A stretch of DNA of 64,000 bases from Arthrobacter sp. MYb23. GTDB taxonomy: Bacteria > Actinomycetota > Actinomycetes > Actinomycetales > Micrococcaceae. Location: positions 140,967 through 204,966 of the forward strand of contig NZ_PCPR01000006.1 of the NCBI RefSeq assembly GCF_002979775.1, in the 5' to 3' direction. Under the pieces are notes generated by a model. It saw only the letters and a program-made list of their open reading frames with translations, did not search any database and had not been told where the DNA came from. Positions 43,060 through 51,539 of this stretch are shown here, piece by piece. Position 1 is the stretch's first letter. Each line of letters opens with the position of its first letter. The translations under genes were made by a program, and so were the position numbers.

Positions 43060-43896
43060 GTGACGCTTCCAGTTGCTCTGACCGGCCCTCATACGGCGCT
43101 GGACACTACGTTGGTAGGCGTCAGCACCAAGATGTACATGGGCTACGCGCAGTCCCTGGCGTGGTTGGAGCAGCTGGTGGCCGAAGTGGATGCCCGTCCG
43201 GCCCTCGCGGCCGGGCGGGTGGTCCCGTTTGTGATCCCGTCGTTTCCAGTGCTGCCCGAGGCGGCGCGCTTGATGGCGGGTACGCCGTTGGTTCTTGGCG
43301 CCCAGAACTGTGGCTGGTCTGATGGTCCGTGGACGGGGGAAGTTTCTCCGTCGATGCTTACAGAGCTTGGGGTTGGCCTGGTGGAGATCGGCCACGCTGA
43401 ACGTCGGCGGTACTTCGCCGAGGATGAGGCGATGATCGCGCTCAAGGTCAGCGCCGCCGTCGACGCCGGGCTGACGCCACTGCTGTGCGTGGGGGAGTCA
43501 GAGATCCTGGACCACGCGGGAGGCCCGGCGGCAGCGGCGGACGCGGTTTACGGGCAGATCAAGGCAGCAGTGTCAGGCGACTGGTCCCTTGCCTCCACCT
43601 TGATCATTGCTTATGAGCCGGTGTGGGCGATCGGGGCTCCCGAGCCTGCCTCGGCGGAATATGTTTCGAAGGTGGTAGGTGCCCTGCGTTCGGTGCTGGC
43701 CCAGCACGGCCTTGCAGGGATTCCGATCATTTATGGCGGCTCGGCGAAGCCAGGACTGTTGCCGCAGCTGGACGGGGTGTCCGGGCTTTTCCTCGGTCGC
43801 TTTGCCCACGACGCCAGCAACTTCGGCAAGGTCCTGGACGAAGCCCTGAGTTTTTGTACAGCAGATGCCCTTAAAACGCCTTCTAAAGGGCATTAG
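43060..43896 (+). CDS. Triosephosphate-isomerase-like enzyme (EryH/LerI type)
   Basis: 278 residues from GTG 43060. TIM features: VSTKMYMGYAQ (substrate Lys), EIGHAERRRYF (catalytic His, but SERR is AERR), IIAYEPVWAIGAPEP (catalytic Glu) and YGGSAKPGLLPQL with FLGRFAHDASNF. The variations suit a sugar-specific relative such as L-erythrulose-1-phosphate isomerase, rather than housekeeping TPI. The last 17 residues (SFCTADALKTPSKGH and flanks) are encoded by a palindromic repeat, and it overlaps the convergent helicase gene by 14 bp. Confidence 0.85.
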   Translation: MTLPVALTGPHTALDTTLVGVSTKMYMGYAQSLAWLEQLVAEVDARPALAAGRVVPFVIPSFPVLPEAARLMAGTPLVLGAQNCGWSDGPWTGEVSPSMLTELGVGLVEIGHAERRRYFAEDEAMIALKVSAAVDAGLTPLLCVGESEILDHAGGPAAAADAVYGQIKAAVSGDWSLASTLIIAYEPVWAIGAPEPASAEYVSKVVGALRSVLAQHGLAGIPIIYGGSAKPGLLPQLDGVSGLFLGRFAHDASNFGKVLDEALSFCTADALKTPSKGH

Positions 43897-43910
43897 CTGT
43901 ACAAAAACTC
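43848..43910. repeat. 63-bp palindromic repeat, family B copy 2
   Basis: The left arm begins GAGTTTTTGTACAG and the right arm ends CTGTACAAAAACTC. The 23-nt arms pair at 21 positions around a 17-nt loop (43871-43887). It encodes the last residues and both stops of the convergent TpiA-like and helicase genes, and so probably also terminates both transcripts. The outer 14 nt match the copy at 26904 exactly, while the inner stem differs but still pairs. Confidence 0.92.
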
Positions 43911-46900
43911 CGCTGGCAGAGGGCCACGAACCCGCCAAGATTCTCCAGACCCTCGGGATGCGTCGGCAAGTAGTTGGTCAGCTCGGGCGAACGCACGACG
44001 ACGGCACGCCACTGGCCGCGCGACACCGCCACGTTGATCCGGTTCCGGGAGAGCAGGAACTCCATGCCGCGGGGGACTTCTCCCGCTGCCGACGCGGCCA
44101 TGGAAACGATGACCACCGGGGCTTCCTGGCCTTGGAACTTATCCACTGTTCCCACCCGGACCTTGCTCAATCCTGCGCCCCGGAGATGGTGCTTGATCAA
44201 CTGGACTTGGGCGTTGTACGCGGCCACCACCAAGATGTCTGTTTCCTCCAAGGGCCGGCCTTCGGCCGTCTGTGTTTCGGCGGACCGGGATGCGGCTGAC
44301 GTGGAGGGGTCGAGCCATGTCAGGCCGAGGTGGGCCTGGACCTGCCGGACCACCTCCGCTGCTTCCTCGGCTGAGGACGTGGAGTTGCCAGTATGTGGAA
44401 CATAAACGCAGGAGATACCAGGTGCGGCACCTTCCAAATGGCGTTCCTTCGCTGCGGATGCCGATTCAAGCCGGTTGTCGTAGGAGAGTTCCGACACGGC
44501 GCTGCAGAGTTCTGGATGCATGCGCCACGACAATGCCAGGAAGTAGCCCAGCTCCGGCGGCAAGGTGTTGTATCCATCCGACAGCCAGCCCAGAGCCGAT
44601 TCGTCCACGGGCTCAGGGTGCTTGCCTTGGGTGACCTGAGGCAACTGTTGTGGATCGCCCAGCAGCAGAAGGCGTTTGGCTGCGCGGCTCACTGCCATGG
44701 TGTTGGCCAGCGAGAACTGCCCCGCCTCGTCAATGACCAGGAGATCCAGAGATCCCGCCGGAACCGAACTGCCCACCATGGTCCAGGCTGTGCCACCAAT
44801 GAGGGTCCCGCCCGGCTTGGACAAGAGTTCTTCCACGTCCCCTTTGGCACACTGGGTCCAGGGCACGGGGTCATCGTGTTTGACTTCCTTGGCCACCCGC
44901 CGGGGATCCACTCCGGCCTTGTCCACGGCGGCACAGAGCATGTTCTCCACTACGGCATGGGACTGGGCCACCACACCCACCTTCCAGCCTGCAGCCACAA
45001 GCCGGGCCAACACGTGGGCGCCCACGTGGGTCTTTCCGCTCCCTGGAGGGCCTTGCACAGCCAGATAGGAGTGGTCCAAGTCAGTGATGGCTGCGGTGAT
45101 GGCGTCGATGTACCCATCAGGCCCCGGCTCCACGGGAGGGAGGGCTGCAAGGCTGCGAAGCTTCGGGGGCCTCCTTCGCACCAGATCCAGCGCGGGGTCC
45201 TGCGGCCACTCCGGAAGTGCGCCCTTGAGCTTGGTGGCCAGCGCAGCGAGGGCTGCGCGTTGGCCGTTCGTGGCAATGGGTGGATCCGGAGTCAAGGCCA
45301 TGGGCCATTGGCTGAACGCCGTGGAGTCCTTGCGGAGGCCCTCTGCGATGGTGACCGTTTCGAAGTCGTCCTCGTCTCCCACCCCTGTGACCAGGGTACT
45401 GTTCCAGCCTGCACGGCCAAGCACAGTGGACTCTTTCTCCTGCAGCGATTTCGGCAGGGGAGAGCCGTACATGCGGAAGTACTTCTTGCCCGGTTCCAGT
45501 CCTGCTCCGTCCCCGGACCGGCCGAAGAGCTTCACGATCCTCACCGGGTTGCTCCGGGGGGTGGGTTTGGCCCAGTCCTGAAGCAGTTCAGCATGGTTGA
45601 CGATGAAGAGGTCGCGCTCGTCAGGCCATTGCGATGTCGGCTTTTCCAGGCGGTCGAAGTGCCCCCACCAGTGTTGCTTGTCCTCGCGGCGGTGATATCC
45701 CACCCCGGCGGCCACAATGCCCACGGCGCGTGAATCCGAGGTGCTCTTTTCCTCCTCGGACAGATCCGCAAGGTAGTCGAACAGTGCGCTTTCTTCCGGT
45801 GCCGCCTGGTACTTCTCCGGTTCCGTGTCTGTTGCAAGAGCAGGTTCCGCTTCACCGCCCGGCTGGATGGAGCGCTCCGCAGCACGGGCAAGCAGCCAGT
45901 TGCGAAGTTCCAGCGTGGACAGGCAGTCGTACTCGTTGTAGTCACGGATGCCTTCGAGGATCGCGGCTGCTTCTCCCGGGTTCCCGTTGTCCCGGGCCGT
46001 GCAGTAGTCGGCGTAGGCAACAACAGAGGCGCCGGCGTCGGTCACATCACCTGAGCGAAGGTGCTGCCCCATATAGAGAGGCTCAAGCTTCTTGATGCTG
46101 TAGGAGTTCTCAGAGATCCGGATGCTGTGCCGGATGGTGTCGTAGAGGTCCACCAGGACACCCTGGCGCAGGAGGTCGTCGACGGCGGTTTCGCCCACCA
46201 CATGCGTCAGGGACAGGTTGCGCAGGGCTGTCTTCTCGTACGCGGCGTAGTGGTAAATGTGCATACCGGGGTACTTCTGGCGCCGCTCGGCTACGTACTC
46301 GAGGAAGTCGACAAACGCCTTGCCCTCTTCAGCCCGTGAGTGCGCCCAAAATGGCCGGAAAATGGGCGGGGCGCCGGGTTCCACAGGGTTCTCAATGACT
46401 CCGAACAGGTACTCCAGCCCCCACTTTTCCGTGATGGGGTCCTGCCAGAGGGGATCGCCTTCGAAGTCGAAGAAGATGTCGCCCGGATCGGGAGCGGGCA
46501 GCCTGCCCAAGGTGTTGTCCGGCAGAACGTTGTAGCTGATGGCTTTGGCTTCTCCGGACTTGTCCGTGTACTTGACTGTGCCATCCGGTGTGCCCGCGCC
46601 GGTCTGTAACCGGGCCTGCTCCCGGAGCCGCAGCAACGTGGGATCACCCGCTTCCGGAAGGGCTGCCAGAGCGTCAATGGTTGTGACACCAGACTCGATC
46701 AGCTTCTTGCGGCGGCTGATCCGCATGCCCGCCACCATGAGGAGATCCCGGTGCAGTTGGACTTGCTCAGCGCAGTAATCACAGCGGCCACAGGCGGAAT
46801 ATCGGGAGTCACCCCATTCCACCGGCCCGCTACCCGCAACGTGCGCTTGTGTCATGCCGAGGAAGCGTTCGCGGCGTTCTTTGAAGACGGGGAGGATCTG

Positions 46901-47467
46901 GGCGAGCGGGTGGTCGCTGTGGACACGGTTACCCAACACCAGGGTGACGGTAGGGTCCGGTGTGATCCCTGCCTGGATGAGTTGGTCTCCATAGGCCGCC
47001 AGTTGCAGGAGAGCCGTGACCTTGGCATGCCGTGCGAGCTTGGTATCGAAGACCGCGTACTGACCGCCGGGGCGCTTCACCAGGAAATCTGAGCGGCCAT
47101 GGAATTGACCATCGAAGAAGGCTGCTTGGAAGACGACGTCCGCCCCGGAACGCAAGGCGTCGATGGATTCCGCATGCTTGGCCGAAAGAGTGGCGCGGTC
47201 CATCACAGTGGCGGGAACGACGTCGTAAACGCCTTTCCCGGAAGCCGGATCCCACATCCCGAACTCAGCCACGAACTCCTCAAGAACCCGATGCTCGTGA
47301 TCGTCTCCCAGTTTGGCGGTGCGCTCCAACATGGCATCCGTTGCGAAGTCAGGCTTGGGCGTGCGGCCGAGTTTTTCGTCAAGTTTCCTGAGCAACTGGT
47401 ACTCGCAGGTGGCGGCAATAACCAGGTCGCTGGCCGAGAACACCAGATCCTGAGGTGCGCCCGCCAT
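43883..47467 (-). CDS. TM0106-type fusion: Cas4-like nuclease, RNase H-like exonuclease and superfamily I helicase
   Basis: 1194 residues from ATG 47465-47467 (an in-frame TTG at 47516-47518 adds 17). N-terminal RecB/Cas4-like nuclease (about 1-250): HFHGRSDF...AVFDTK, an N-terminal Cys and SACGRCDYC, as in an iron-sulfur cluster. A middle YprB_RuvX-like 3'-5' exonuclease region follows (about 330-540; IFFDFEGDP, YHYAAYEK, YNEYDCLSTLE). The C-terminal helicase (about 800-1190) has Walker A QGPPGSGKTHV, IDEAGQF, GDPQQLPQV, DKFQGQEAP and VAVSRGQW. It is probably DNA repair or foreign-DNA processing; its exact role is not established. The C-terminal RSFCTANAL comes from a palindromic repeat. Confidence 0.9.
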   Translation of the reverse strand: MAGAPQDLVFSASDLVIAATCEYQLLRKLDEKLGRTPKPDFATDAMLERTAKLGDDHEHRVLEEFVAEFGMWDPASGKGVYDVVPATVMDRATLSAKHAESIDALRSGADVVFQAAFFDGQFHGRSDFLVKRPGGQYAVFDTKLARHAKVTALLQLAAYGDQLIQAGITPDPTVTLVLGNRVHSDHPLAQILPVFKERRERFLGMTQAHVAGSGPVEWGDSRYSACGRCDYCAEQVQLHRDLLMVAGMRISRRKKLIESGVTTIDALAALPEAGDPTLLRLREQARLQTGAGTPDGTVKYTDKSGEAKAISYNVLPDNTLGRLPAPDPGDIFFDFEGDPLWQDPITEKWGLEYLFGVIENPVEPGAPPIFRPFWAHSRAEEGKAFVDFLEYVAERRQKYPGMHIYHYAAYEKTALRNLSLTHVVGETAVDDLLRQGVLVDLYDTIRHSIRISENSYSIKKLEPLYMGQHLRSGDVTDAGASVVAYADYCTARDNGNPGEAAAILEGIRDYNEYDCLSTLELRNWLLARAAERSIQPGGEAEPALATDTEPEKYQAAPEESALFDYLADLSEEEKSTSDSRAVGIVAAGVGYHRREDKQHWWGHFDRLEKPTSQWPDERDLFIVNHAELLQDWAKPTPRSNPVRIVKLFGRSGDGAGLEPGKKYFRMYGSPLPKSLQEKESTVLGRAGWNSTLVTGVGDEDDFETVTIAEGLRKDSTAFSQWPMALTPDPPIATNGQRAALAALATKLKGALPEWPQDPALDLVRRRPPKLRSLAALPPVEPGPDGYIDAITAAITDLDHSYLAVQGPPGSGKTHVGAHVLARLVAAGWKVGVVAQSHAVVENMLCAAVDKAGVDPRRVAKEVKHDDPVPWTQCAKGDVEELLSKPGGTLIGGTAWTMVGSSVPAGSLDLLVIDEAGQFSLANTMAVSRAAKRLLLLGDPQQLPQVTQGKHPEPVDESALGWLSDGYNTLPPELGYFLALSWRMHPELCSAVSELSYDNRLESASAAKERHLEGAAPGISCVYVPHTGNSTSSAEEAAEVVRQVQAHLGLTWLDPSTSAASRSAETQTAEGRPLEETDILVVAAYNAQVQLIKHHLRGAGLSKVRVGTVDKFQGQEAPVVIVSMAASAAGEVPRGMEFLLSRNRINVAVSRGQWRAVVVRSPELTNYLPTHPEGLENLGGFVALCQRSFCTANAL

Positions 47468-47550
47468 CCCGGGCTCGAGAAAGAACACCGCGAGCCACCT
47501 ACCTTTCCGTGCCGTCAATAAACCCTTGCAGCCAAGCTATCAGCGGGCCC

Positions 47551-47611
47551 TGACAAAATAGGCTCCGGCAAAATAGCGCCTGACAAAATAGCGTCCGTCA
47601 AAATAGCTTCC
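47551..47611. repeat. Four tandem 14-16 bp CAAAATAG units
   Basis: Units at about 47551, 47567, 47581 and 47597 share (T/G)G(A/T)CAAAATAGC followed by CTCC, GCC, GTCC or TTCC. They lie between the helicase start and the cytosine deaminase gene, an AT-rich island in GC-rich DNA. They could affect either promoter. Role unknown. Confidence 0.8.
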
Positions 47612-47631
47612 GGCCACTTTAGACTGCACCC

Positions 47632-48087
47632 ATGACAGAAACAGCCCCAGACCCCGCGTTCGAAGCCGCCTACCAAGCTGCACAAAAGAGCCTCAGCGAG
47701 GGCGGAATCCCCATCGGATCCGCACTGGCCCGCGGTGGGAAAGTTATTGCCAGCGGCCACAACGAACGTGTCCAGCACGGCGACCCGATCGCACACGGTG
47801 AGATGTCCGCGCTCAGGGCAGCCGGACGCCAGAAGACGTACCGTGACACCATCCTCTACACCACCTTGGCACCGTGCGCGATGTGCACGGGAACCATCAT
47901 CCAATTCAAAATCCCACGGGTGGTGGTGGGCGAGGCCGAAACCTTCCCGGGCGAGTTCGATCTCCTGCGTTCGCGTGGCGTGGAGGTAGTAGTTCTGGAT
48001 GACCCCCGGTGCGTGGACATGATGCGCACTTTCCAAGAGGAACACCCCGAATTGTGGGCTGAAGACATCGCCGAAGAGCAGCCGTGA
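47632..48087 (+). CDS. Cytosine deaminase of the yeast Fcy1 type
   Basis: 151 residues. The zinc site is AHGEMSAL (His and catalytic Glu) and TLAPCAMCTGTI (two Cys). Around these the protein tracks yeast Fcy1 closely: YRDTILYTTLAPC, the IPRVVVGE strand, RGVEVVVLDDPRC and the C-terminal MMRTFQEEHPELWAEDI helix. Most bacteria use the unrelated amidohydrolase CodA for this step, so the type is unusual. It should deaminate free cytosine to uracil in the cytoplasm. The NCS1 permease elsewhere in the window could supply the base. It has its own promoter region with the tandem repeat. Confidence 0.9.
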   Translation: MTETAPDPAFEAAYQAAQKSLSEGGIPIGSALARGGKVIASGHNERVQHGDPIAHGEMSALRAAGRQKTYRDTILYTTLAPCAMCTGTIIQFKIPRVVVGEAETFPGEFDLLRSRGVEVVVLDDPRCVDMMRTFQEEHPELWAEDIAEEQP

Positions 48088-48210
48088 AATGGCCGCTCGA
48101 AAGGGCCTGCAATCGCCTAGCCACGGTCACCCTCCGAGCGTAGGCTGGCATCATCGGCGTCGGTGCCGAGAGGCCCCTCGTCGATGATCCCAATCGATGA
48201 AGGAGGACCC

Positions 48211-48645
48211 ATGAGTGTCGTACGTGAATTCATGACAACCAACGCCCAGTGCATCGAAGAGGACAAAACTCTTCAGGACGCCGCCAGGCTGATGAGGGAC
48301 CTGGACTGCGGTTCACTCCCTATCTGCGGACACGACGGCAAGCTCACCGGCTTCATAACCGACCGCGACATCGTGGTCAAGTGTTTGGCCGAAGGCAAGG
48401 ATGCACGCGAAGTCCGCGCCAGTGAGTTGGCCACCGGCAAACCCTATTGGGTGGACGCAGATGCCAACGTTGACGAGGCCGTCACCATGATGGAGGAACA
48501 TCAAGTGCGCCGCCTTCCCGTCATCAGCGGCCACAAACTGGTGGGCATCATCAGCCAGGGCGATATTGCCCGCAACCACTACGCAGAAGAGCGCCTCGGC
48601 GAAATGGTGGAACACATCTCCGCCAAGGAGCACATGGCCCACTGA
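48211..48645 (+). CDS. CBS-domain pair protein
   Basis: 144 residues from ATG 48211 (AAGGAGGA upstream). Two CBS motifs: about 8-60 (CIEEDKTLQDAARLMRDLD, GFITDRDIVVKC) and about 75-125 (VDEAVTMMEEHQVRRLPV, GIISQGDIAR). The stand-alone CBS pair binds adenine nucleotides such as AMP/ATP and often responds to energy state. Related proteins are dormancy/hypoxia regulated in actinobacteria. No partner enzyme lies next to it. A terminator follows. Confidence 0.93.
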   Translation: MSVVREFMTTNAQCIEEDKTLQDAARLMRDLDCGSLPICGHDGKLTGFITDRDIVVKCLAEGKDAREVRASELATGKPYWVDADANVDEAVTMMEEHQVRRLPVISGHKLVGIISQGDIARNHYAEERLGEMVEHISAKEHMAH

Positions 48646-48673
48646 GGCCTGGAATCCGGCAACCAGTCCAGCC

Positions 48674-48708
48674 GCCGCGAGGCATCCCTTAAAGGAACGC
48701 CTCGCGGC
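48674..48708. terminator. Bidirectional terminator hairpin
   Basis: GCCGCGAGGC (48674-48683) pairs with GCCTCGCGGC (48699-48708) around a 15-nt loop that itself holds CCTTAAAGG. It lies between the CBS gene and a convergent minus-strand gene and overlaps the latter's last codons. It has a short T-run on the plus side. Confidence 0.75.
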
Positions 48709-48985
48709 CCGTTCCTTCACGCAGCACGAGTTCGCCGTCTTGGATCGAGACGAGCAAGCTCTTGGGTTTCCCCGCGAGCTTCTTCGTGGCGCTAAGTTTT
48801 CGGCTGCTGACCTCGACGCCCACTGTGGCGCCCTTCGCCGGCAGTTCCACTGTTAGTTCATCGGCCATCCCCAACAGCGTCTGAGTGGATACATCCCGTT
48901 CGGACACGGCCTCCTTGCCGTTGACGGTCACGGTCACGTCATCGGAAACGAACCCGTCCTGAAGGATGATGAGCAGTTCCTGCAT
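48689..48985 (-). CDS. Small conserved-looking protein of unknown function (98 aa)
   Basis: 98 residues, beta-rich with many charged residues (LQDGFVSDDVTVTVNGKEAV, DELTVELPAKGATVGVEV). I recognise no family. The ATG has a weak RBS. It is convergent to the CBS gene, and its 3' end falls within a terminator hairpin. It faces Tex across about 88 bp on the other side, so it has a promoter of its own. Confidence 0.55.
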   Translation of the reverse strand: MQELLIILQDGFVSDDVTVTVNGKEAVSERDVSTQTLLGMADELTVELPAKGATVGVEVSSRKLSATKKLAGKPKSLLVSIQDGELVLREGTGREAFL

Positions 48986-49073
48986 GGTCCAACTACAGCA
49001 CTAACGGAGCCCCCGGGATAGGCCTTCCCGATACCTGCCTTCTGAAACTGTCGGCCACGTGAGGCAAACTGTC

Positions 49074-51536
49074 ATGGTGACTTCAAATCTCCAACACCAG
49101 TCAGCTGACTCTGCCATCCACGCTCAGATCGCCGCCGAACTCGGCGTCAAGGCCTGGCAGGTCAAGGCCGCAGTGGAACTGCTCGACGCCGGATCCACTG
49201 TGCCCTTCATCGCCCGCTACCGTAAGGAAGTCACCGGGACGCTCGATGACACCCAGCTCCGCGATCTTGAGGAACGGCTCAGATACCTGCGTGAGCTGGA
49301 GGAGCGACGCGCATCCGTCCTGGAGGCGATCGCCGCCCAAGGGAAGCTGACCCCGGAACTGGAAGCCGCCGTCGTCGGGGCTGAGACCAAGGCACGGCTG
49401 GAAGACATTTACCTTCCCTTCAAATCCAAGCGCCGCACCAAGGCGCAGATCGCCCGCGAAGCCGGGCTGGAACCCCTGGCCGACGTCCTTCTTGCCAACC
49501 CGCAACTGGACCCCGCAACCGAAGCCGCCAAGTACCTGAACGCCGAGCACTCCATCGACGATCCCACCACGGCGCTCGCAGGGGCACGCGCCATCCTTGT
49601 GGAGCGCGTCGGGCAGGATGCCGATTTGGCCGAGGATCTGCGCGAACGGCTCTGGAAGCAGGGGAGCATGGTTTCGCGGGTCAAGAAGGGCATGGAGTCT
49701 GAGGGGCAGAAGTTCAAGGACTACTTCGAGTTCACTCAGGTGCCTTCCGGCATGCCGTCGCACCGCGTGCTTGCTTTGCTGCGCGGCGAAAAGGACGGCG
49801 TCCTTGAATTGGATCTCGCCGAAGCTGACCCGGCCGACGACGACGCCCTGGCCGCCGCGCGCGGTAAGTACGAGAACGCTGTGGCCAAGTGCCTTGGGGT
49901 TGCCAACCAGGGCCGCCCGGCGGACGCGTGGCTGACGCAAACTGCCCAGCTCGCCTGGCGGGGCCGCATCTTGGATCGCCTCACCACGGACCTTCGCGGG
50001 CGCATGTTTGCTGACGCGGAAGACGAAGCTGTGCGCGTCTTCGCGGCCAATCTGCGCGACGTCCTGTTGGCCGCTCCGGCCGGCAACCGGGCCACGCTTG
50101 GGCTCGACCCAGGGCTGCGCACGGGCGTGAAGGTGGCAGTGGTGGACGGGACGGGCAAGGTTGTCACCACGGACACCATCTACCCGCACGCCCCCGCCAA
50201 AAAGTGGGACGAGGCCTTGGCCACGCTCGATCGGCTGGCCAAGCAGTACAACGTGGAACTCGTGGCGATCGGCAACGGAACGGCGTCCCGCGAGACGGAC
50301 AAGCTGGCCACGGAGCTTATCAAGTCCCTAGAAGCTGCCGGCTCCAAGGGGATTCAGAAGCTGGTGGTATCCGAGGCCGGGGCCTCCGTGTATTCGGCCT
50401 CTGCCCTGGCGGCGTCCGAACTTCCGGGCATGGATGTTTCGCTGCGTGGGGCTGTGTCCATTGCCCGCCGCCTTCAGGATCCACTGGCGGAACTGGTCAA
50501 GATCGAACCGAAGTCCATCGGTGTGGGTCAGTACCAGCACGACGTCACCGCAGCGAAGCTGGACCGCTCGCTGGATGCCGTGGTGGAAGACTGCGTGAAC
50601 GCCGTGGGCGTGGATGTGAACACTGCATCACCGGCGCTGCTCAGCCGCGTGGCTGGTGTTGGGCCGCTGCTCAGCGAAAACATCGTGGCCTACCGGAACG
50701 AGAATGGGCCGTTTGCGAAGCGCAGCGACCTCAAGAAGGTGCCGCGGCTGGGTGCCAAGGCCTTCGAGCAGTGCGCCGGCTTCCTCCGGATCACCGGGGG
50801 AGCGGAGCCACTGGACGCCTCAAGTGTGCACCCGGAAGCGTATTCTGTGGCCCGGAAGATTCTCGTCGCGGCCGGTGGCGGTCCTGCCACTGCTTTGGAT
50901 GCGCAGGCTTTCGTCGATGGCACGTTCGGCCTGCCCACGGTCAAGGACATCATGTCCGAGCTGGAGAAGCCCGGACGCGATCCCCGTCCTGCGTTCAAGG
51001 CGGCCTCTTTCTCTGAAGGCATCGAGAAGATCTCCGACCTCAAGCCCGGCATGATCCTGGAAGGCACCGTGACCAACGTTGCCGCTTTTGGTGCGTTCGT
51101 TGACGTCGGAGTGCACCAGGACGGACTGGTTCACGTCTCGGCACTGTCCAACAAGTTCGTTTCGGATCCCCGCGAAATCGTGAAGTCCGGCCAAGTGGTC
51201 CGGGTCAAGGTCCTTGAAGCCGACCCTGAGCGCAAGCGCATCTCGCTGACATTGAGGCTCGACGACGAACCCGGCACCGCTGGCGGACGCACCTCGGGTG
51301 GGCGTGCTGCAGGTGGCCGGGACTCTGGTGGCCGGGACTCGGGCGGGCAGCAGGGTCAGCGCGGCGGTGGCCAACGCACGGGTGGTCCGCGTGACGGTGA
51401 TCGGCGTGGAAACCAAGGCCGGTCGCAGCAGGGAAACCAAGGCCGGCCACAGCAGGGCAAGCCCCAGCAAGCTCCGGCCGCTCCCGCCAACACCGCCATG
51501 GCTGAAGCTCTGCGCCGGGCCGGCCTCGGTAAGTAA
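49074..51536 (+). CDS. tex: Tex family RNA-binding transcription accessory protein
   Basis: 820 residues from ATG 49074. The Tex plan is present: N-terminal helices (TVPFIARYRKEVTGTLDD), YqgF-like domain (LGLDPGLRTGVKVAVVDGTG, about 345-365), helix-hairpin-helix region (LLSRVAGVGPLLSENIV, about 525) and a C-terminal S1 domain (GTVTNVAAFGAFVDVGVHQ, about 660-735). The S1 domain is followed by a tail of about 75 residues rich in Gly, Arg and Gln (GGRDSGG, NQGRSQQG), much longer than usual and low complexity. Tex binds nucleic acids and influences transcription and RNA quality in many bacteria. It is a single gene, convergent to the next one after 3 nt. Confidence 0.94.
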   Translation: MVTSNLQHQSADSAIHAQIAAELGVKAWQVKAAVELLDAGSTVPFIARYRKEVTGTLDDTQLRDLEERLRYLRELEERRASVLEAIAAQGKLTPELEAAVVGAETKARLEDIYLPFKSKRRTKAQIAREAGLEPLADVLLANPQLDPATEAAKYLNAEHSIDDPTTALAGARAILVERVGQDADLAEDLRERLWKQGSMVSRVKKGMESEGQKFKDYFEFTQVPSGMPSHRVLALLRGEKDGVLELDLAEADPADDDALAAARGKYENAVAKCLGVANQGRPADAWLTQTAQLAWRGRILDRLTTDLRGRMFADAEDEAVRVFAANLRDVLLAAPAGNRATLGLDPGLRTGVKVAVVDGTGKVVTTDTIYPHAPAKKWDEALATLDRLAKQYNVELVAIGNGTASRETDKLATELIKSLEAAGSKGIQKLVVSEAGASVYSASALAASELPGMDVSLRGAVSIARRLQDPLAELVKIEPKSIGVGQYQHDVTAAKLDRSLDAVVEDCVNAVGVDVNTASPALLSRVAGVGPLLSENIVAYRNENGPFAKRSDLKKVPRLGAKAFEQCAGFLRITGGAEPLDASSVHPEAYSVARKILVAAGGGPATALDAQAFVDGTFGLPTVKDIMSELEKPGRDPRPAFKAASFSEGIEKISDLKPGMILEGTVTNVAAFGAFVDVGVHQDGLVHVSALSNKFVSDPREIVKSGQVVRVKVLEADPERKRISLTLRLDDEPGTAGGRTSGGRAAGGRDSGGRDSGGQQGQRGGGQRTGGPRDGDRRGNQGRSQQGNQGRPQQGKPQQAPAAPANTAMAEALRRAGLGK

Positions 51537-51539
51537 CTC

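Noticed and set aside
43060..43896. Housekeeping triosephosphate isomerase
   Set aside because: The SERR loop is AERR, TGKTA is changed, and it sits in a GntR-controlled sugar operon, so a sugar-specific relative is more likely.
44393..45733. 446-codon plus-strand frame opposite the helicase
   Set aside because: Antisense shadow of a conserved helicase gene; its frame breaks family-conserved codons only by coincidence.
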